Source of the DNA: CAIUPE01 sp037131735
Lineage (GTDB): Bacteria > Pseudomonadota > Alphaproteobacteria > Rhizobiales > Beijerinckiaceae
Direction of reading: 5' to 3'
NCBI GenBank assembly: GCA_037131735.1
Contig: JBAXQM010000003.1
Location: 62,001 to 126,000, forward strand
DNA: 64,000 nt
A program made the translations under genes and the position numbers. This document shows, piece after piece, positions 18,284-27,025 of this stretch. Each line of letters begins with the position of its first letter. Position 1 is the first letter of the stretch. Under the pieces are notes generated by a model. That model worked only from the letters and a program-made list of their open reading frames with translations, did not search any database and had not been told where the DNA came from.

Positions 18284-19447
18284 ATGCCGATCAAGAACCG
18301 TATCGCCGAATTGGCCGATGAAATCGCCGTGTGGCGCCATGATTTTCATCGCCACCCCGAGCTCGACTATGATGTTCATCGCACAGCGTCGATAGTTGCG
18401 GAGAAATTGAAAGAGTTTGGATGCGACGAAGTCATCACGGGAATCGGCAGGACCGGAGTCGTCGGCATTATTAAAGGACGCGTTCAAGGTGATCGCGTTA
18501 TCGGCCTGCGCGCCGATATGGATGCGTTGCCGATTCATGAAACAACCGGCAAACCGCATGCCTCAACGGTTCCCGGTAAGATGCATGCGTGCGGACATGA
18601 TGGCCATACCGCGATGTTGCTGGGCGCTGCAAAATATCTTGCTGAAACAAGAAATTTTTCTGGCAAAGTGGCGGTGATTTTTCAGCCTGCTGAAGAAGGT
18701 GGCGGTGGCGGCAAAGCCATGGTTGATGACGGCATGATGGCGCGTTTCGGCATTGCCGAAGTCTACGGCATGCATAATTTGCCCGGTATGGCGGTGGGCC
18801 AATTCGGCACACGCGCGGGTCCCATCATGGCCGCTGCTGATAAATTTGAAATTCGTATTGAAGGTCGTGGCGCGCATGCGGCAATGCCACATCTTGCTAT
18901 TGATACGGTATTGATTGGCTCACAATTGGTGACGATGTTGCAAGGGATTGTCGCACGCAATGTCGATCCGCTTGAGAGTGCTGTTTTGTCGGTCACGACA
19001 TTTCATGCCGGTGATGCGTTTAATGTCTTGCCGCAAACGGCCACCATGCGCGGCACGGTGAGAACCTTTAATCCCGCGGTGCAGGATCTTGTTGAACAGC
19101 GCATGCGTGAGACGATTGCGTCTTTCGCTGCCCTTCATGGCGCGTCTATCCATCTCGATTATGTGCGCGGTTATCCCGTGACCCGTAATCATGAGCGTGA
19201 AACAGCCTATGCGCTTGAGTCTGCGCAACGCACCGCAGGCGAAGGGCGTGTTAATCAGGCGATTGCGCCCATGATGGGTGCTGAGGATTTTTCCTATATG
19301 CTTGACCAGCGGCCAGGCTGTTTCATCTTCATCGGCAATGGCCCGTCAGCGGGTCTTCATCATCCCGATTATGACTTCAACGATGCGGCCATTCCGCATG
19401 GTGTGTCTTATTGGGCGGATTTGGTGGAAACACGCCTGTCACGTTAA
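18284..19447 (+). CDS. M20 family amidohydrolase (hippurate hydrolase/IAA-amino acid hydrolase type)
   Basis: The 387-residue metallopeptidase-fold hydrolase has HACGHDGHTAM, PAEEGGGG, MHNLPG and LHHPDYDF motifs, which supply the binuclear metal ligands and catalytic Glu. Family members cleave N-acyl or N-aryl amide bonds, for example hippurate or N-acetyl amino acids. An AGAGGAG site seven bases before the ATG at 18284 selects this start over a longer frame. The substrate is not deducible. The stop overlaps the ABC-F stop in a shared TTAA. Confidence 0.88.
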   Translation: MPIKNRIAELADEIAVWRHDFHRHPELDYDVHRTASIVAEKLKEFGCDEVITGIGRTGVVGIIKGRVQGDRVIGLRADMDALPIHETTGKPHASTVPGKMHACGHDGHTAMLLGAAKYLAETRNFSGKVAVIFQPAEEGGGGGKAMVDDGMMARFGIAEVYGMHNLPGMAVGQFGTRAGPIMAAADKFEIRIEGRGAHAAMPHLAIDTVLIGSQLVTMLQGIVARNVDPLESAVLSVTTFHAGDAFNVLPQTATMRGTVRTFNPAVQDLVEQRMRETIASFAALHGASIHLDYVRGYPVTRNHERETAYALESAQRTAGEGRVNQAIAPMMGAEDFSYMLDQRPGCFIFIGNGPSAGLHHPDYDFNDAAIPHGVSYWADLVETRLSR

Positions 19448-21261
19448 GATTCGAGCTCTTCTCTGAGCATTTCGAGTTCAAGCCATTGCGTTTCGCTGCG
19501 TTGGCGTTCCTCTTCCGCGCGCGTTAAGAGTTCGCTTGCTTTATCAAAGCGTGCGCGGTCGCGGGTGTAGAGCCCGGGATCAGCGAGAACTGCTTTTAAC
19601 TTCTCAATATCGCGACCCAGTGCCTCAACACGTTCGGGTAGCGTTTCGAGCAGACGTTTTTCATTGAAGGACAATTTGCGCTTTTCGCTGACTGGTGCGC
19701 TATCACGCGATGAAGGTGTTTCGCGTGTTTTCTGTGGCGCTTTTGAGGCTTCGCTTGTGCGTGCATCCACGCCGCGGCCGCGCTGCGCGACCATATCCGA
19801 ATAGCCGCCCGCATAATCAAGCCATACGCCATCGCCTTCTGCCACGATGATGGCGGTTGCGACGCGATCGAGAAAATCGCGATCATGGCTCACAACAATC
19901 AGCGTACCTTGATAATCGGCGAGCATCTCTTCGAGAAGATCAAGCGTTTCGAGATCAAGATCATTGGTGGGTTCGTCAAGCACCAAGAGATTGGACGGAT
20001 TAGCGAGTGCGAGAGCGAGTAATAGCCGCGCGCGCTCACCGCCCGAAAGCGTACCCACAGGTGTGCGCGCTTGTTCAGGCGAGAAGAGAAAGTCTTTCAT
20101 ATAGGAAACGACATGGCGGTTTTCGCCATTCACAACGATGCGATCTCCAGAGCCACCTGACAGCGTATCTGCAAGCGACATTGTCGGATCAAGACTATCG
20201 CGCTTTTGTTCAAGCGTCGTCATCGCGAGATTGGTACCGCGTCTTATTCGTCCTTGATCAGGCTCGAGTTTGCCCATGAGCAGATTGAGAAGCGTTGTTT
20301 TCCCCGCGCCATTCGCGCCCACAAGTCCGATGCGATCCCCACGCAAGATGCGCGTCGAAAACTCTTTCACGATAACTTTTTCACCGAAACTCAATGAAAT
20401 TTTTTCGGCTTCAATCACTTGCGTGCCGGAGAGATCGGCATCCGCCGCTTCAAGTTTCACACCGCCTTGCGGCCCCCGCGCGTCTCTACGTTTTTGCCTT
20501 AGTGCTGCGAGATCAGCCATGCGGCGCACATTGCGTTTGCGTCGTGCGGTCACGCCATAACGCACCCAATGTTCTTCTCGCACAATTTGACGGTCGAGCT
20601 TGTGGCGTTCGCGCTCTTCCTCTTCCAACACTGTGTCGCGCCAGGCTTCGAAATCGCCAAAGCCTTTTTCAAGACGACGCGTTACACCGCGGTCAAGCCA
20701 TACGGTTGCGCGCGAGAGATTTTCAAGAAAACGACGATCATGACTGATGAGAACGAGTGCCGATTTAAGGCTCTTCAATTCGCTTTCAAGCCATTCGATA
20801 GCGGGAAGATCGAGATGATTGGTGGGCTCATCAAGCATCAGAATATCAGGCTCAGGCGCAAGCACACGGGCAAGTGCCGCGCGCCGCGCTTCACCACCGG
20901 AGAGCGTCTTCGGATTTTCATCGCCCTTGAGTCCCAGCGCTTCGAGAAGATAGCGGGCGCGATAGACGTCATCGCCCGGAGTTAAACCCGCCTCGACATA
21001 AGCGAGTGTTGTAGCGAAAGCCGAGAGATCGGGTTCTTGCGGCAGATAGCGCCAGGTTGCTCCCGGTTGAATGAATCGCTCGCCATGATCGGACTCAATC
21101 AGACCGGCGGCTATTTTGAGCAAGGTCGATTTACCCGAGCCATTTCGCCCCACAAGGCAGAGTCGCTCGCCCGCGCCAATCGACAGATCAGCGCCTTCAA
21201 GCAACGGCGTGCCGCCAAAAGTGAGGCGGATATCTTTGAGGAAGAGGAGCGGTGGGGCCAC
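19444..21261 (-). CDS. ABC-F family ATPase (Uup-like)
   Basis: The protein has two tandem ABC ATPase domains (Walker A GRNGSGKST and GANGAGKTT), signature LSGGE motifs, no membrane segments, and a C-terminal coiled coil rich in Glu, Arg and Leu. This is the Uup group of ABC-F proteins, which act on ribosomes or branched DNA intermediates rather than as transporters. The start is uncertain. The GTG at 21261 (VAPPLLFLKDIRLTFGG) best fits homologue N-termini and gives 605 residues, but the frame stays open upstream to 21375 with an in-frame ATG there. Confidence 0.85.
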   Translation of the reverse strand: MAPPLLFLKDIRLTFGGTPLLEGADLSIGAGERLCLVGRNGSGKSTLLKIAAGLIESDHGERFIQPGATWRYLPQEPDLSAFATTLAYVEAGLTPGDDVYRARYLLEALGLKGDENPKTLSGGEARRAALARVLAPEPDILMLDEPTNHLDLPAIEWLESELKSLKSALVLISHDRRFLENLSRATVWLDRGVTRRLEKGFGDFEAWRDTVLEEEERERHKLDRQIVREEHWVRYGVTARRKRNVRRMADLAALRQKRRDARGPQGGVKLEAADADLSGTQVIEAEKISLSFGEKVIVKEFSTRILRGDRIGLVGANGAGKTTLLNLLMGKLEPDQGRIRRGTNLAMTTLEQKRDSLDPTMSLADTLSGGSGDRIVVNGENRHVVSYMKDFLFSPEQARTPVGTLSGGERARLLLALALANPSNLLVLDEPTNDLDLETLDLLEEMLADYQGTLIVVSHDRDFLDRVATAIIVAEGDGVWLDYAGGYSDMVAQRGRGVDARTSEASKAPQKTRETPSSRDSAPVSEKRKLSFNEKRLLETLPERVEALGRDIEKLKAVLADPGLYTRDRARFDKASELLTRAEEERQRSETQWLELEMLREELES

Positions 21262-21570
21262 TGCGTGAAACAATACAAAGGAAAAATGACGACTGAGGCG
21301 ATATGACGGATCGATCCTGTTTTCGCAAGCGGCTTGCTTAAGGGTGTAAGCCTTCGGCGAGATACCCATCCGCATTTTCCCGTCTGCCTTGCGTTTTTGA
21401 GGCAGTGTTTTATGGCTATCCCTAGCAATTGGATTCGGCTTTCCGGCCAGCGGTCGCGCCTGTGGCGTCAGCGTCTTTCGGCAATCCCGGTATTTCTGTT
21501 GTGGGGTGGTCTCATGTCGTCATGACATGGGGCTTATTTATTTTGGCCTAAAGATGCGAAGGAGAAGGCG
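21262..21570. other. Intergenic region and cspA leader
   Basis: This 309-base stretch has no convincing gene on either strand, apart from the uncertain N-terminal extension of the ABC-F gene. Near its right end is an inverted repeat, CATGTC-N5-GACATG (21513-21529), which also contains the palindrome GTCATGAC. It lies about 40 bases before the cold-shock gene and could belong to its promoter or its long 5' leader. Confidence 0.35.
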
Positions 21571-21774
21571 ATGCAACAAGGCACCGTCAAATGGTTTAAC
21601 TCGGAAAAGGGCTATGGTTTCATTCAGCCTGAAGATGGGAGCAAGGACGTATTTGTCCATATTAGTGCGGTCGAGCGTGCCGGACTTTCGGGACTCGCCG
21701 AAGGACAAAAAGTCGGCTTTGAACTTGTTGAAAATCGCGGTCGTCAGTCGGCAGAAAATTTGAAGATCGGTTGA
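21571..21774 (+). CDS. Cold-shock protein, CspA family
   Basis: This 67-residue single cold-shock domain carries RNP1 KGYGFI and RNP2 VFVHIS. It is a small beta-barrel protein that binds single-stranded RNA or DNA and acts as an RNA chaperone. A strong AAGGAGAAGG ribosome site precedes the ATG, and a strong terminator follows. It is monocistronic. Which of the several family paralogues it is cannot be told. Confidence 0.95.
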   Translation: MQQGTVKWFNSEKGYGFIQPEDGSKDVFVHISAVERAGLSGLAEGQKVGFELVENRGRQSAENLKIG

Positions 21775-21780
21775 TCGAAG

Positions 21781-21810
21781 AAGAGGCGGGCTCACCCCGC
21801 CTCTTTTTTT
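21781..21810 (+). terminator. Intrinsic terminator after cspA
   Basis: A perfect 10-bp stem (21781-21790 with 21796-21805) and a 5-base loop end in a seven-base T run. It separates the cold-shock gene from the flavoprotein gene that begins at 21847. Confidence 0.88.
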
Positions 21811-21846
21811 GTGCGCCAGATCAATTTGTGGTTTGGTGCTTTTACC

Positions 21847-23094
21847 ATGACAAAATCAGTTTCACTCTCCCCCTTCATCGCCATCATCGGCGCCGGTCCT
21901 GCAGGTTTGATGGCCGCCGAGCGGCTATCCGCATTGTCTTATCGCGTTGCGGTTTATGATCGCATGCCGATGCCGGGGCGTAAATTTTTGATGGCAGGGC
22001 GCGGCGGTCTCAATCTCACCCATACAGAACCGCTTGATGAATTCCTCTCGCATTACGGCGAAGCGCGTGACTTCATAACGCCTTTCATCACGGCATTTCC
22101 GCCTGCAGATTTATGCGCGTGGTGTGATTCATTAGGCGAGTCTCATTTCGTAGGCTCAAGCGGTCGTGTCTTTCCGAAAAGCTTTAAAGCCTCGCCCTTG
22201 TTGCGCGCCTGGTTACGGCGCTTGGAAGCGCAAGGCGTTGAATTTTTCATGCGGCATGACTGGAAGGGCTTTGATGATCAAGACGCGTTGCGTTTTGAAA
22301 CTGAGGCGCATGCGACTGAACTCGTGAAAGCGGATGCCGTGCTCTTGGCACTTGGCGGTGCCTCATGGCCCAAATTGGGCGCTACGGGGTCATGGCAATC
22401 GATAATGCGCGATAAAGCGATTGCGATCACGCCGCTCACCGCATCCAATGTCGGTGTGAAGGTTTTTTGGTCGGAGTATTTCACATCGCGCTTTGCGGGA
22501 CATCCCTTAAAACGATTGATTGTGTCTTGTGGTACGCAAAGAGCCGTGGGTGAAGCGATTATTACGCAGCACGGCATTGAGGGCGGTGCGATTTATGCGT
22601 TGGGGCCTGCGCTTCGTGAGTCGATCGCGCATTCGTGCCATGCGATGCTATCACTTGATCTGCGTCGTGATGTGTCAGAGGCAGATTTAATCTCTCGTCT
22701 TACAAAGCCGCGCGGGAAAAAGAGTCTTTCGACATTTCTGGCCTCAGCCGCTGGCCTTGATCCTGTATCCATTGCGCTTTTACGCGAGACTTTTTTTCTA
22801 CGGGATGAAAAACTTCCCGAAGATCCACAAGCGCTCGCGCGTGCCATCAAGACGTATGAGTTAAAAGTGCAAGGGTTGAGTGGACTTGATCGCGCGATCT
22901 CAACGGCGGGCGGTATTCAGCGTGATGAATTTGACTCGCATCTCATGATCAAAAAAATGCCGGGCGTTTTTGTGGCCGGTGAGATGATCGATTGGGATGC
23001 GCCTACGGGCGGCTATCTCATGCAAGCTTGTTTTTCAACAAGCGTTGCTGCCGCGCAGGGTATTGTTGAATTTATTGAAAAAAGCAGATCCTGA
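21847..23094 (+). CDS. TIGR03862-family flavoprotein (HI0933/BaiN-like)
   Basis: The 415-residue FAD protein has GAGPAG at 15-20, the GRGGLNLTHTE motif near residue 52 and a C-terminal AGGIQRDEFD...GVFVAGEMIDWDAPTGGYL block. This is the HI0933-like family, TIGR03862 branch. The reaction is unknown, although relatives include the bile-acid enoate reductase BaiN. The ATG at 21847 is chosen because the upstream frame runs into the cspA terminator. It ends immediately before the convergent hypothetical gene, with no gap. Confidence 0.83.
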   Translation: MTKSVSLSPFIAIIGAGPAGLMAAERLSALSYRVAVYDRMPMPGRKFLMAGRGGLNLTHTEPLDEFLSHYGEARDFITPFITAFPPADLCAWCDSLGESHFVGSSGRVFPKSFKASPLLRAWLRRLEAQGVEFFMRHDWKGFDDQDALRFETEAHATELVKADAVLLALGGASWPKLGATGSWQSIMRDKAIAITPLTASNVGVKVFWSEYFTSRFAGHPLKRLIVSCGTQRAVGEAIITQHGIEGGAIYALGPALRESIAHSCHAMLSLDLRRDVSEADLISRLTKPRGKKSLSTFLASAAGLDPVSIALLRETFFLRDEKLPEDPQALARAIKTYELKVQGLSGLDRAISTAGGIQRDEFDSHLMIKKMPGVFVAGEMIDWDAPTGGYLMQACFSTSVAAAQGIVEFIEKSRS

Positions 23095-23436
23095 TCAAGC
23101 ACCATTCGGCATATTGAACACACGAACAGCATCGGCTGCTGCGCGAGCACGTGCTGCGGTCCGCGCTTTAACAATCGCGCGAAGAATAGTGGCAGCCGCA
23201 TCATATTCCGCCTGTTCTGTGCGAGCGACGGGCTGATTATCTTCGAGCGCATCAACCGCCTTGGCAATCAATAAGGTCGCCATCATCGGTAGGTTGAGAC
23301 GGGAGCGTTCCACTGTCGCCTGAAGCGATTCGGAGAAACCAGACGCTTCTTGGCGCAGAAAGGCCTCTTGAAGTTTTTCGTCCCGATCCCGGCGGTCCGC
23401 CCGAATAGTCGCAAGATTGATGATTTCAGCGCTCAT
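23095..23436 (-). CDS. Hypothetical protein, Ala/Arg-rich
   Basis: The 113-residue protein has no recognised domain. It begins MSAEIINLATIRADRRDRDEKLQEAF and has an Ala/Arg-rich C-terminal helix. Most of it should be helical, and it has no signal peptide or membrane segment. Uniform coding character and an exact abutment with the neighbouring stop suggest a real gene. Function is unknown. Confidence 0.6.
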   Translation of the reverse strand: MSAEIINLATIRADRRDRDEKLQEAFLRQEASGFSESLQATVERSRLNLPMMATLLIAKAVDALEDNQPVARTEQAEYDAAATILRAIVKARTAARARAAADAVRVFNMPNGA

Positions 23437-23605
23437 GGCGGTTCCGGTCTTTCATTTCATGCCAATCTGCGGGTGAAGACGGCACATGAAACAAAAAATT
23501 AAGCGAGTATTTGTCACAAGGTGAGGGGTAAATAGCGATATTCGTGCCAAGGGGCGGTGCCCGCTTGATGCTAGGTACCTATGAAATGCGGTCGGAGGGT
23601 GAGTT

Positions 23606-24157
23606 ATGCGTCGATTTCTGCCGATTTTGTTCGTTGCATTCGCAGTTGCGGCCTGTCAGGGCATGTCCTCGTCGCCCCCTTCAGGCGGCATGATGGCGGC
23701 GGAAGCTTCCGATGCCTCGACGGAGAGAGCGTCTAAAACAGACGCAAAAGCCTCCATCCGGATTGCGGCAGCCACCCCTTCGAAGCCCGCCGCGTCCGAG
23801 CAACCCGTTGCCGAGCCTGCCGAGCCCTTCAAGTCGGTTACCGTTTCGGCCGATGCTTTGGCAGCAAGCCTGATCGTTCCGCTGCCCGCAAAATCAGATT
23901 CCAATACTGCGGCTATAGAGGCGGAGCGGGACCGGATTGATCGGCTCATTGCTGAGGGTGGGGTCACCCGCGAGGCGGGGGCCAAGCGCCTTTACCGGCT
24001 TGCTAGCAAAAATGGTTTCGTCAAAGGCAAGGCGGATGAAACTCTCTGGCAAACCATTATTCAGGCCTACCGCAATCTTGATGATCGCTATATCACTCTC
24101 GAAGACGCTGCCGGCGATATTGCCGCAGCATTCCAACAACGCCGCGAGGCAAAATAG
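23606..24157 (+). CDS. Putative lipoprotein of unknown function
   Basis: The 183-residue protein starts with a lipoprotein signal: MRRFLPILFVAFAVAAC, with a VAAC lipobox giving Cys17. A low-complexity Ala/Ser/Pro/Glu-rich linker follows to about residue 85. A helical C-terminal half of about 75 residues follows, with charged repeats and QAYRNLDDRYITLEDAA. A GGAGGGTGAG ribosome site precedes the ATG. No family is recognised. It lies 66 bases before the ammonia-lyase gene on the same strand. Confidence 0.65.
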   Translation: MRRFLPILFVAFAVAACQGMSSSPPSGGMMAAEASDASTERASKTDAKASIRIAAATPSKPAASEQPVAEPAEPFKSVTVSADALAASLIVPLPAKSDSNTAAIEAERDRIDRLIAEGGVTREAGAKRLYRLASKNGFVKGKADETLWQTIIQAYRNLDDRYITLEDAAGDIAAAFQQRREAK

Positions 24158-24223
24158 AATTGACTGGTCTAGGCCCGATCATGATTGAGGTCCGACCATA
24201 ATAAAGCGAGACGGGGGTAAATC

Positions 24224-25855
24224 ATGACGGTCACGATTGATGGGGCAAAACTCACAATTGAAGGCGTGGTGCGCGTGGCGCGCCCGGGTGCCAATGGCCG
24301 CTATGAGAAAGCCGCCCTCTCGCCGAAAGCGCGTGAGCGGATCGCGGCCACGCGCGCTTTCATCGACAAAGAATGGATGAATGATGACGCGCCCCTGATG
24401 TATTCCTTCAATACCGGCGTGGGTCTTTTCAAAGATCAGCGCGTGTTGATGTCGGATATGGCGGCCTATCAGACAAAATCGATTTATGCGCATGCCACCG
24501 GCATCGGTGAACCACTTGATGAAGATATTGTGCGCGCAACCATGTTGCTTCGCGCCAATGCGTTTGCATCGAATTATTCCGGTCCGCGGGTTGACGTGGT
24601 GGATCGTCTTCTCGACTTTTTGAACAAGGGCTTGATCCCCGTTATTCCGGCGAAAGGCTCGGTCGGAGCGTCAGGCGATCTCGCGCCGCTCGCGCATATG
24701 TCAGGCGCGTTGTGCGGTTTTCCGGAAGCGGAAATTTTTTATAAGGGCAAGCGCATGCCCGCGCGTGAGGCGATCAAGAAAGCAGGCCTCGAGCCCGATT
24801 TCACATTGCATGCGAAGGACGCCTCCGCACTGATCAATGGTTCGACTGTTTCGCTCGCGATTGCGGCGCTTGCGATTTATGACGCGAAACGTATTCGCAA
24901 AGCGGCCGATATCGGCATGTGCTTGTCTCTCGAAGCAATGCGCGGCGAACTCGCTGCTTTCGATCCACGCGTCCATAAAGCGCGTCCGCATGACGGTCAG
25001 CGCAAGATCGCGTCCAACATTCGTAAGATCACCGAAGGCTCGAAGCGCTGCTCGGCTGACGCGCGCGAGACGCTTTATCCGGATGAAGCGCGTGCGGCAG
25101 GTAAAGCGCCGCCGCCCCGTGTGCAGGATGTCTATTCACTTCGCTGCACGCCGCAGGTTCATGGCCCCGCGCTTGAGGCTCTGGATTACGCCACGAAGAT
25201 CATTTCCACCGAGATCAATTCAGCAACCGATAATCCGCTGATCTTTGAAAATGGTGACGGCACTTATGTTGTCATTTCTGGCGGGCACTTCCATGGCCAA
25301 TATGTGGCGCAAGCGATGGATCTTGTGGCCATCGCGATTGCTGATTTGGGGTCAATCTCCGAGCGTCGTCTCGCGCGCCTCATCGATCCGACCATGAGCT
25401 ATGGCCTGCCGCGCAATCTGCTTGCCGGTAAGAAGGGTTTGAATACGGGCTTTGCAACGGTGCAATGTTCAATGTCGGCGCTTGTGATGGAAAATCGCAC
25501 GCTGTCAATGCCAGGCTCAGTCGATTCCATTCCGGGCAAGAGCAATGCGGAAGATCATGTCTCAAATTCCACATGGTGCGCGCGCAAGGCCCGTACGATT
25601 GTTGCGAATGTCGAATACATCGTCGCGATGGAAATCTTGATGGCGGGTCAAGCGCTTTCGCTCATTGAGCCAATTGCGAAGGATCATCCGATTGGCAAGG
25701 GCTCTGCTGCAGCGCTTGCCTCTTTGCGCAGTGTTGTTCAACCCGCGCTCGATGGTGACCGGTGGTATGCAACTGAAATGAATCTTGCGCATCAACATGT
25801 GCGCTCGGGCGCGGTCGTTGAGGCGGTTGAAGCGTCAGTCGGTAAGCTCGACTGA
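24224..25855 (+). CDS. Aromatic amino acid ammonia-lyase (HAL/PAL/TAL family)
   Basis: The 543-residue protein contains the Ala-Ser-Gly triad (149-151, in GSVGASGDLAPLAHM) that cyclises to the MIO cofactor, and a catalytic Tyr60 before SFNTGVG. Family enzymes eliminate ammonia from histidine, tyrosine or phenylalanine. The selectivity pair that reads Ser-His in histidine lyases, His-Leu in tyrosine lyases and Phe-Leu in phenylalanine lyases is Ala89-His90 here. A roughly 25-residue insertion precedes the PPPRVQDVYSLRC block. No other hut genes are near, so its substrate is open. Confidence 0.85.
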   Translation: MTVTIDGAKLTIEGVVRVARPGANGRYEKAALSPKARERIAATRAFIDKEWMNDDAPLMYSFNTGVGLFKDQRVLMSDMAAYQTKSIYAHATGIGEPLDEDIVRATMLLRANAFASNYSGPRVDVVDRLLDFLNKGLIPVIPAKGSVGASGDLAPLAHMSGALCGFPEAEIFYKGKRMPAREAIKKAGLEPDFTLHAKDASALINGSTVSLAIAALAIYDAKRIRKAADIGMCLSLEAMRGELAAFDPRVHKARPHDGQRKIASNIRKITEGSKRCSADARETLYPDEARAAGKAPPPRVQDVYSLRCTPQVHGPALEALDYATKIISTEINSATDNPLIFENGDGTYVVISGGHFHGQYVAQAMDLVAIAIADLGSISERRLARLIDPTMSYGLPRNLLAGKKGLNTGFATVQCSMSALVMENRTLSMPGSVDSIPGKSNAEDHVSNSTWCARKARTIVANVEYIVAMEILMAGQALSLIEPIAKDHPIGKGSAAALASLRSVVQPALDGDRWYATEMNLAHQHVRSGAVVEAVEASVGKLD

Positions 25856-25875
25856 CGCCTCTGAATTCAGTTTAA

Positions 25876-26883
25876 TTATCCAAGCGCCTTGTTGGGTTGT
25901 GGACGTGACCAGATCAGGCTCACGACCACGCCTGCACCGATGATGCTCACAATCATCGCGAGGGAGAAGGCTGGCGGGATTTTCTCAATGCCCAGAAGAT
26001 CAGCGGCAAAGATCTTGGTGCCGATAAAGATCAATACAATCGCCAGCGCATATTTAAGATAGTGGAAGCGCTCGATCATCGCGGAGAGGGCGAAGTAAAG
26101 TGCCCGCAAACCAAGAATGGCGAAAATATTCGAGGTGTAGACGATGAAGGGATCGGTCGTGATCGCGAAGATGGCAGGCACGGAGTCGACCGCGAAAATC
26201 ACATCGGCAATCTCGATCAACACCAGCGCCATGAAGAGCGGCGTGACATGAAGCAAAGTTTTGCCGGTCTTCGTGTCCGGGAGACGCACGAAGAATCGCT
26301 CTTCATGATGCGTCTCGGTTACACGCAGCCACCGCTTCATAAAGCGCAGGATCGGATTATTGCCGATATCCGTGGGCTTATCGCTGGCAAGCAGCATCTT
26401 GATGCCTGTGGCGATGAGGAACACCGCGAAGACATAAAGCACCCATGAGAATTGCGATATTACAGCGGCACCGAGCGCAATCATAATCGCGCGCAGAATG
26501 ATGACCCCGAGAATACCCCAGAACAACACGCGATGCTGATATTTGTCAGGCACGGCAAAGAAGGAAAAGATCATCGCGATGACAAAGATGTTGTCGATAG
26601 CGAGGGCTTTCTCGACCGCAAAGCCGGTGAGGTAATTCATGCCGGACTCGGCGCCGAGCGTAAACCAGATACCGGCGCCATAAATCAAACCGAGGCTGAT
26701 ATAAAAGACTGACAGCACAAGACTGTGGCGCACGGAAATGACTTGGTTCTTCCTGTTGAGAACGCCGAGATCGAGCGCCAACAAAAATAGAACAAGGCCC
26801 GTGAAACTAAGCCACATCCAAAGCGGCTTCCCAAGCGCAGGGAGCATCATGAAATCAATGAGAGTTTGGGCATCAAATGCCAT
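25876..26883 (-). CDS. TerC family integral membrane protein
   Basis: This 335-residue protein with about nine hydrophobic segments belongs to the TerC/Alx family. Conserved acidic motifs within the helices include FAVEKALAIDNIFV and EIADVIFAVDSVPAI. TerC proteins are linked to manganese export and metalation of secreted enzymes, and historically to tellurite resistance. The ATG at 26883 follows an AGAGGAGGCG ribosome site and is preferred to a start seven codons upstream. The leader shows a small GAGC/GCTC hairpin but no recognisable yybP-ykoY riboswitch. It converges on the ammonia-lyase gene. Confidence 0.88.
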   Translation of the reverse strand: MAFDAQTLIDFMMLPALGKPLWMWLSFTGLVLFLLALDLGVLNRKNQVISVRHSLVLSVFYISLGLIYGAGIWFTLGAESGMNYLTGFAVEKALAIDNIFVIAMIFSFFAVPDKYQHRVLFWGILGVIILRAIMIALGAAVISQFSWVLYVFAVFLIATGIKMLLASDKPTDIGNNPILRFMKRWLRVTETHHEERFFVRLPDTKTGKTLLHVTPLFMALVLIEIADVIFAVDSVPAIFAITTDPFIVYTSNIFAILGLRALYFALSAMIERFHYLKYALAIVLIFIGTKIFAADLLGIEKIPPAFSLAMIVSIIGAGVVVSLIWSRPQPNKALG

Positions 26884-27025
26884 TATTCGCCTCCTCTGTG
26901 TCAAAATCGAAGATCCGACATCACGAGCATACGCTCGCCAGAGGGGCCCGGTTCTTCGTTAACGCTATCAAAAACACAATTATGGAAAAATAATGTCAGA
27001 GGCCCAGATCAATTATGCTAAAGAT

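Noticed and set aside
26905..27025. Possible yybP-ykoY manganese riboswitch upstream of the terC gene
   Set aside because: Only a short GAGC/GCTC hairpin is present (near 26921-26934). The conserved riboswitch core was not found.
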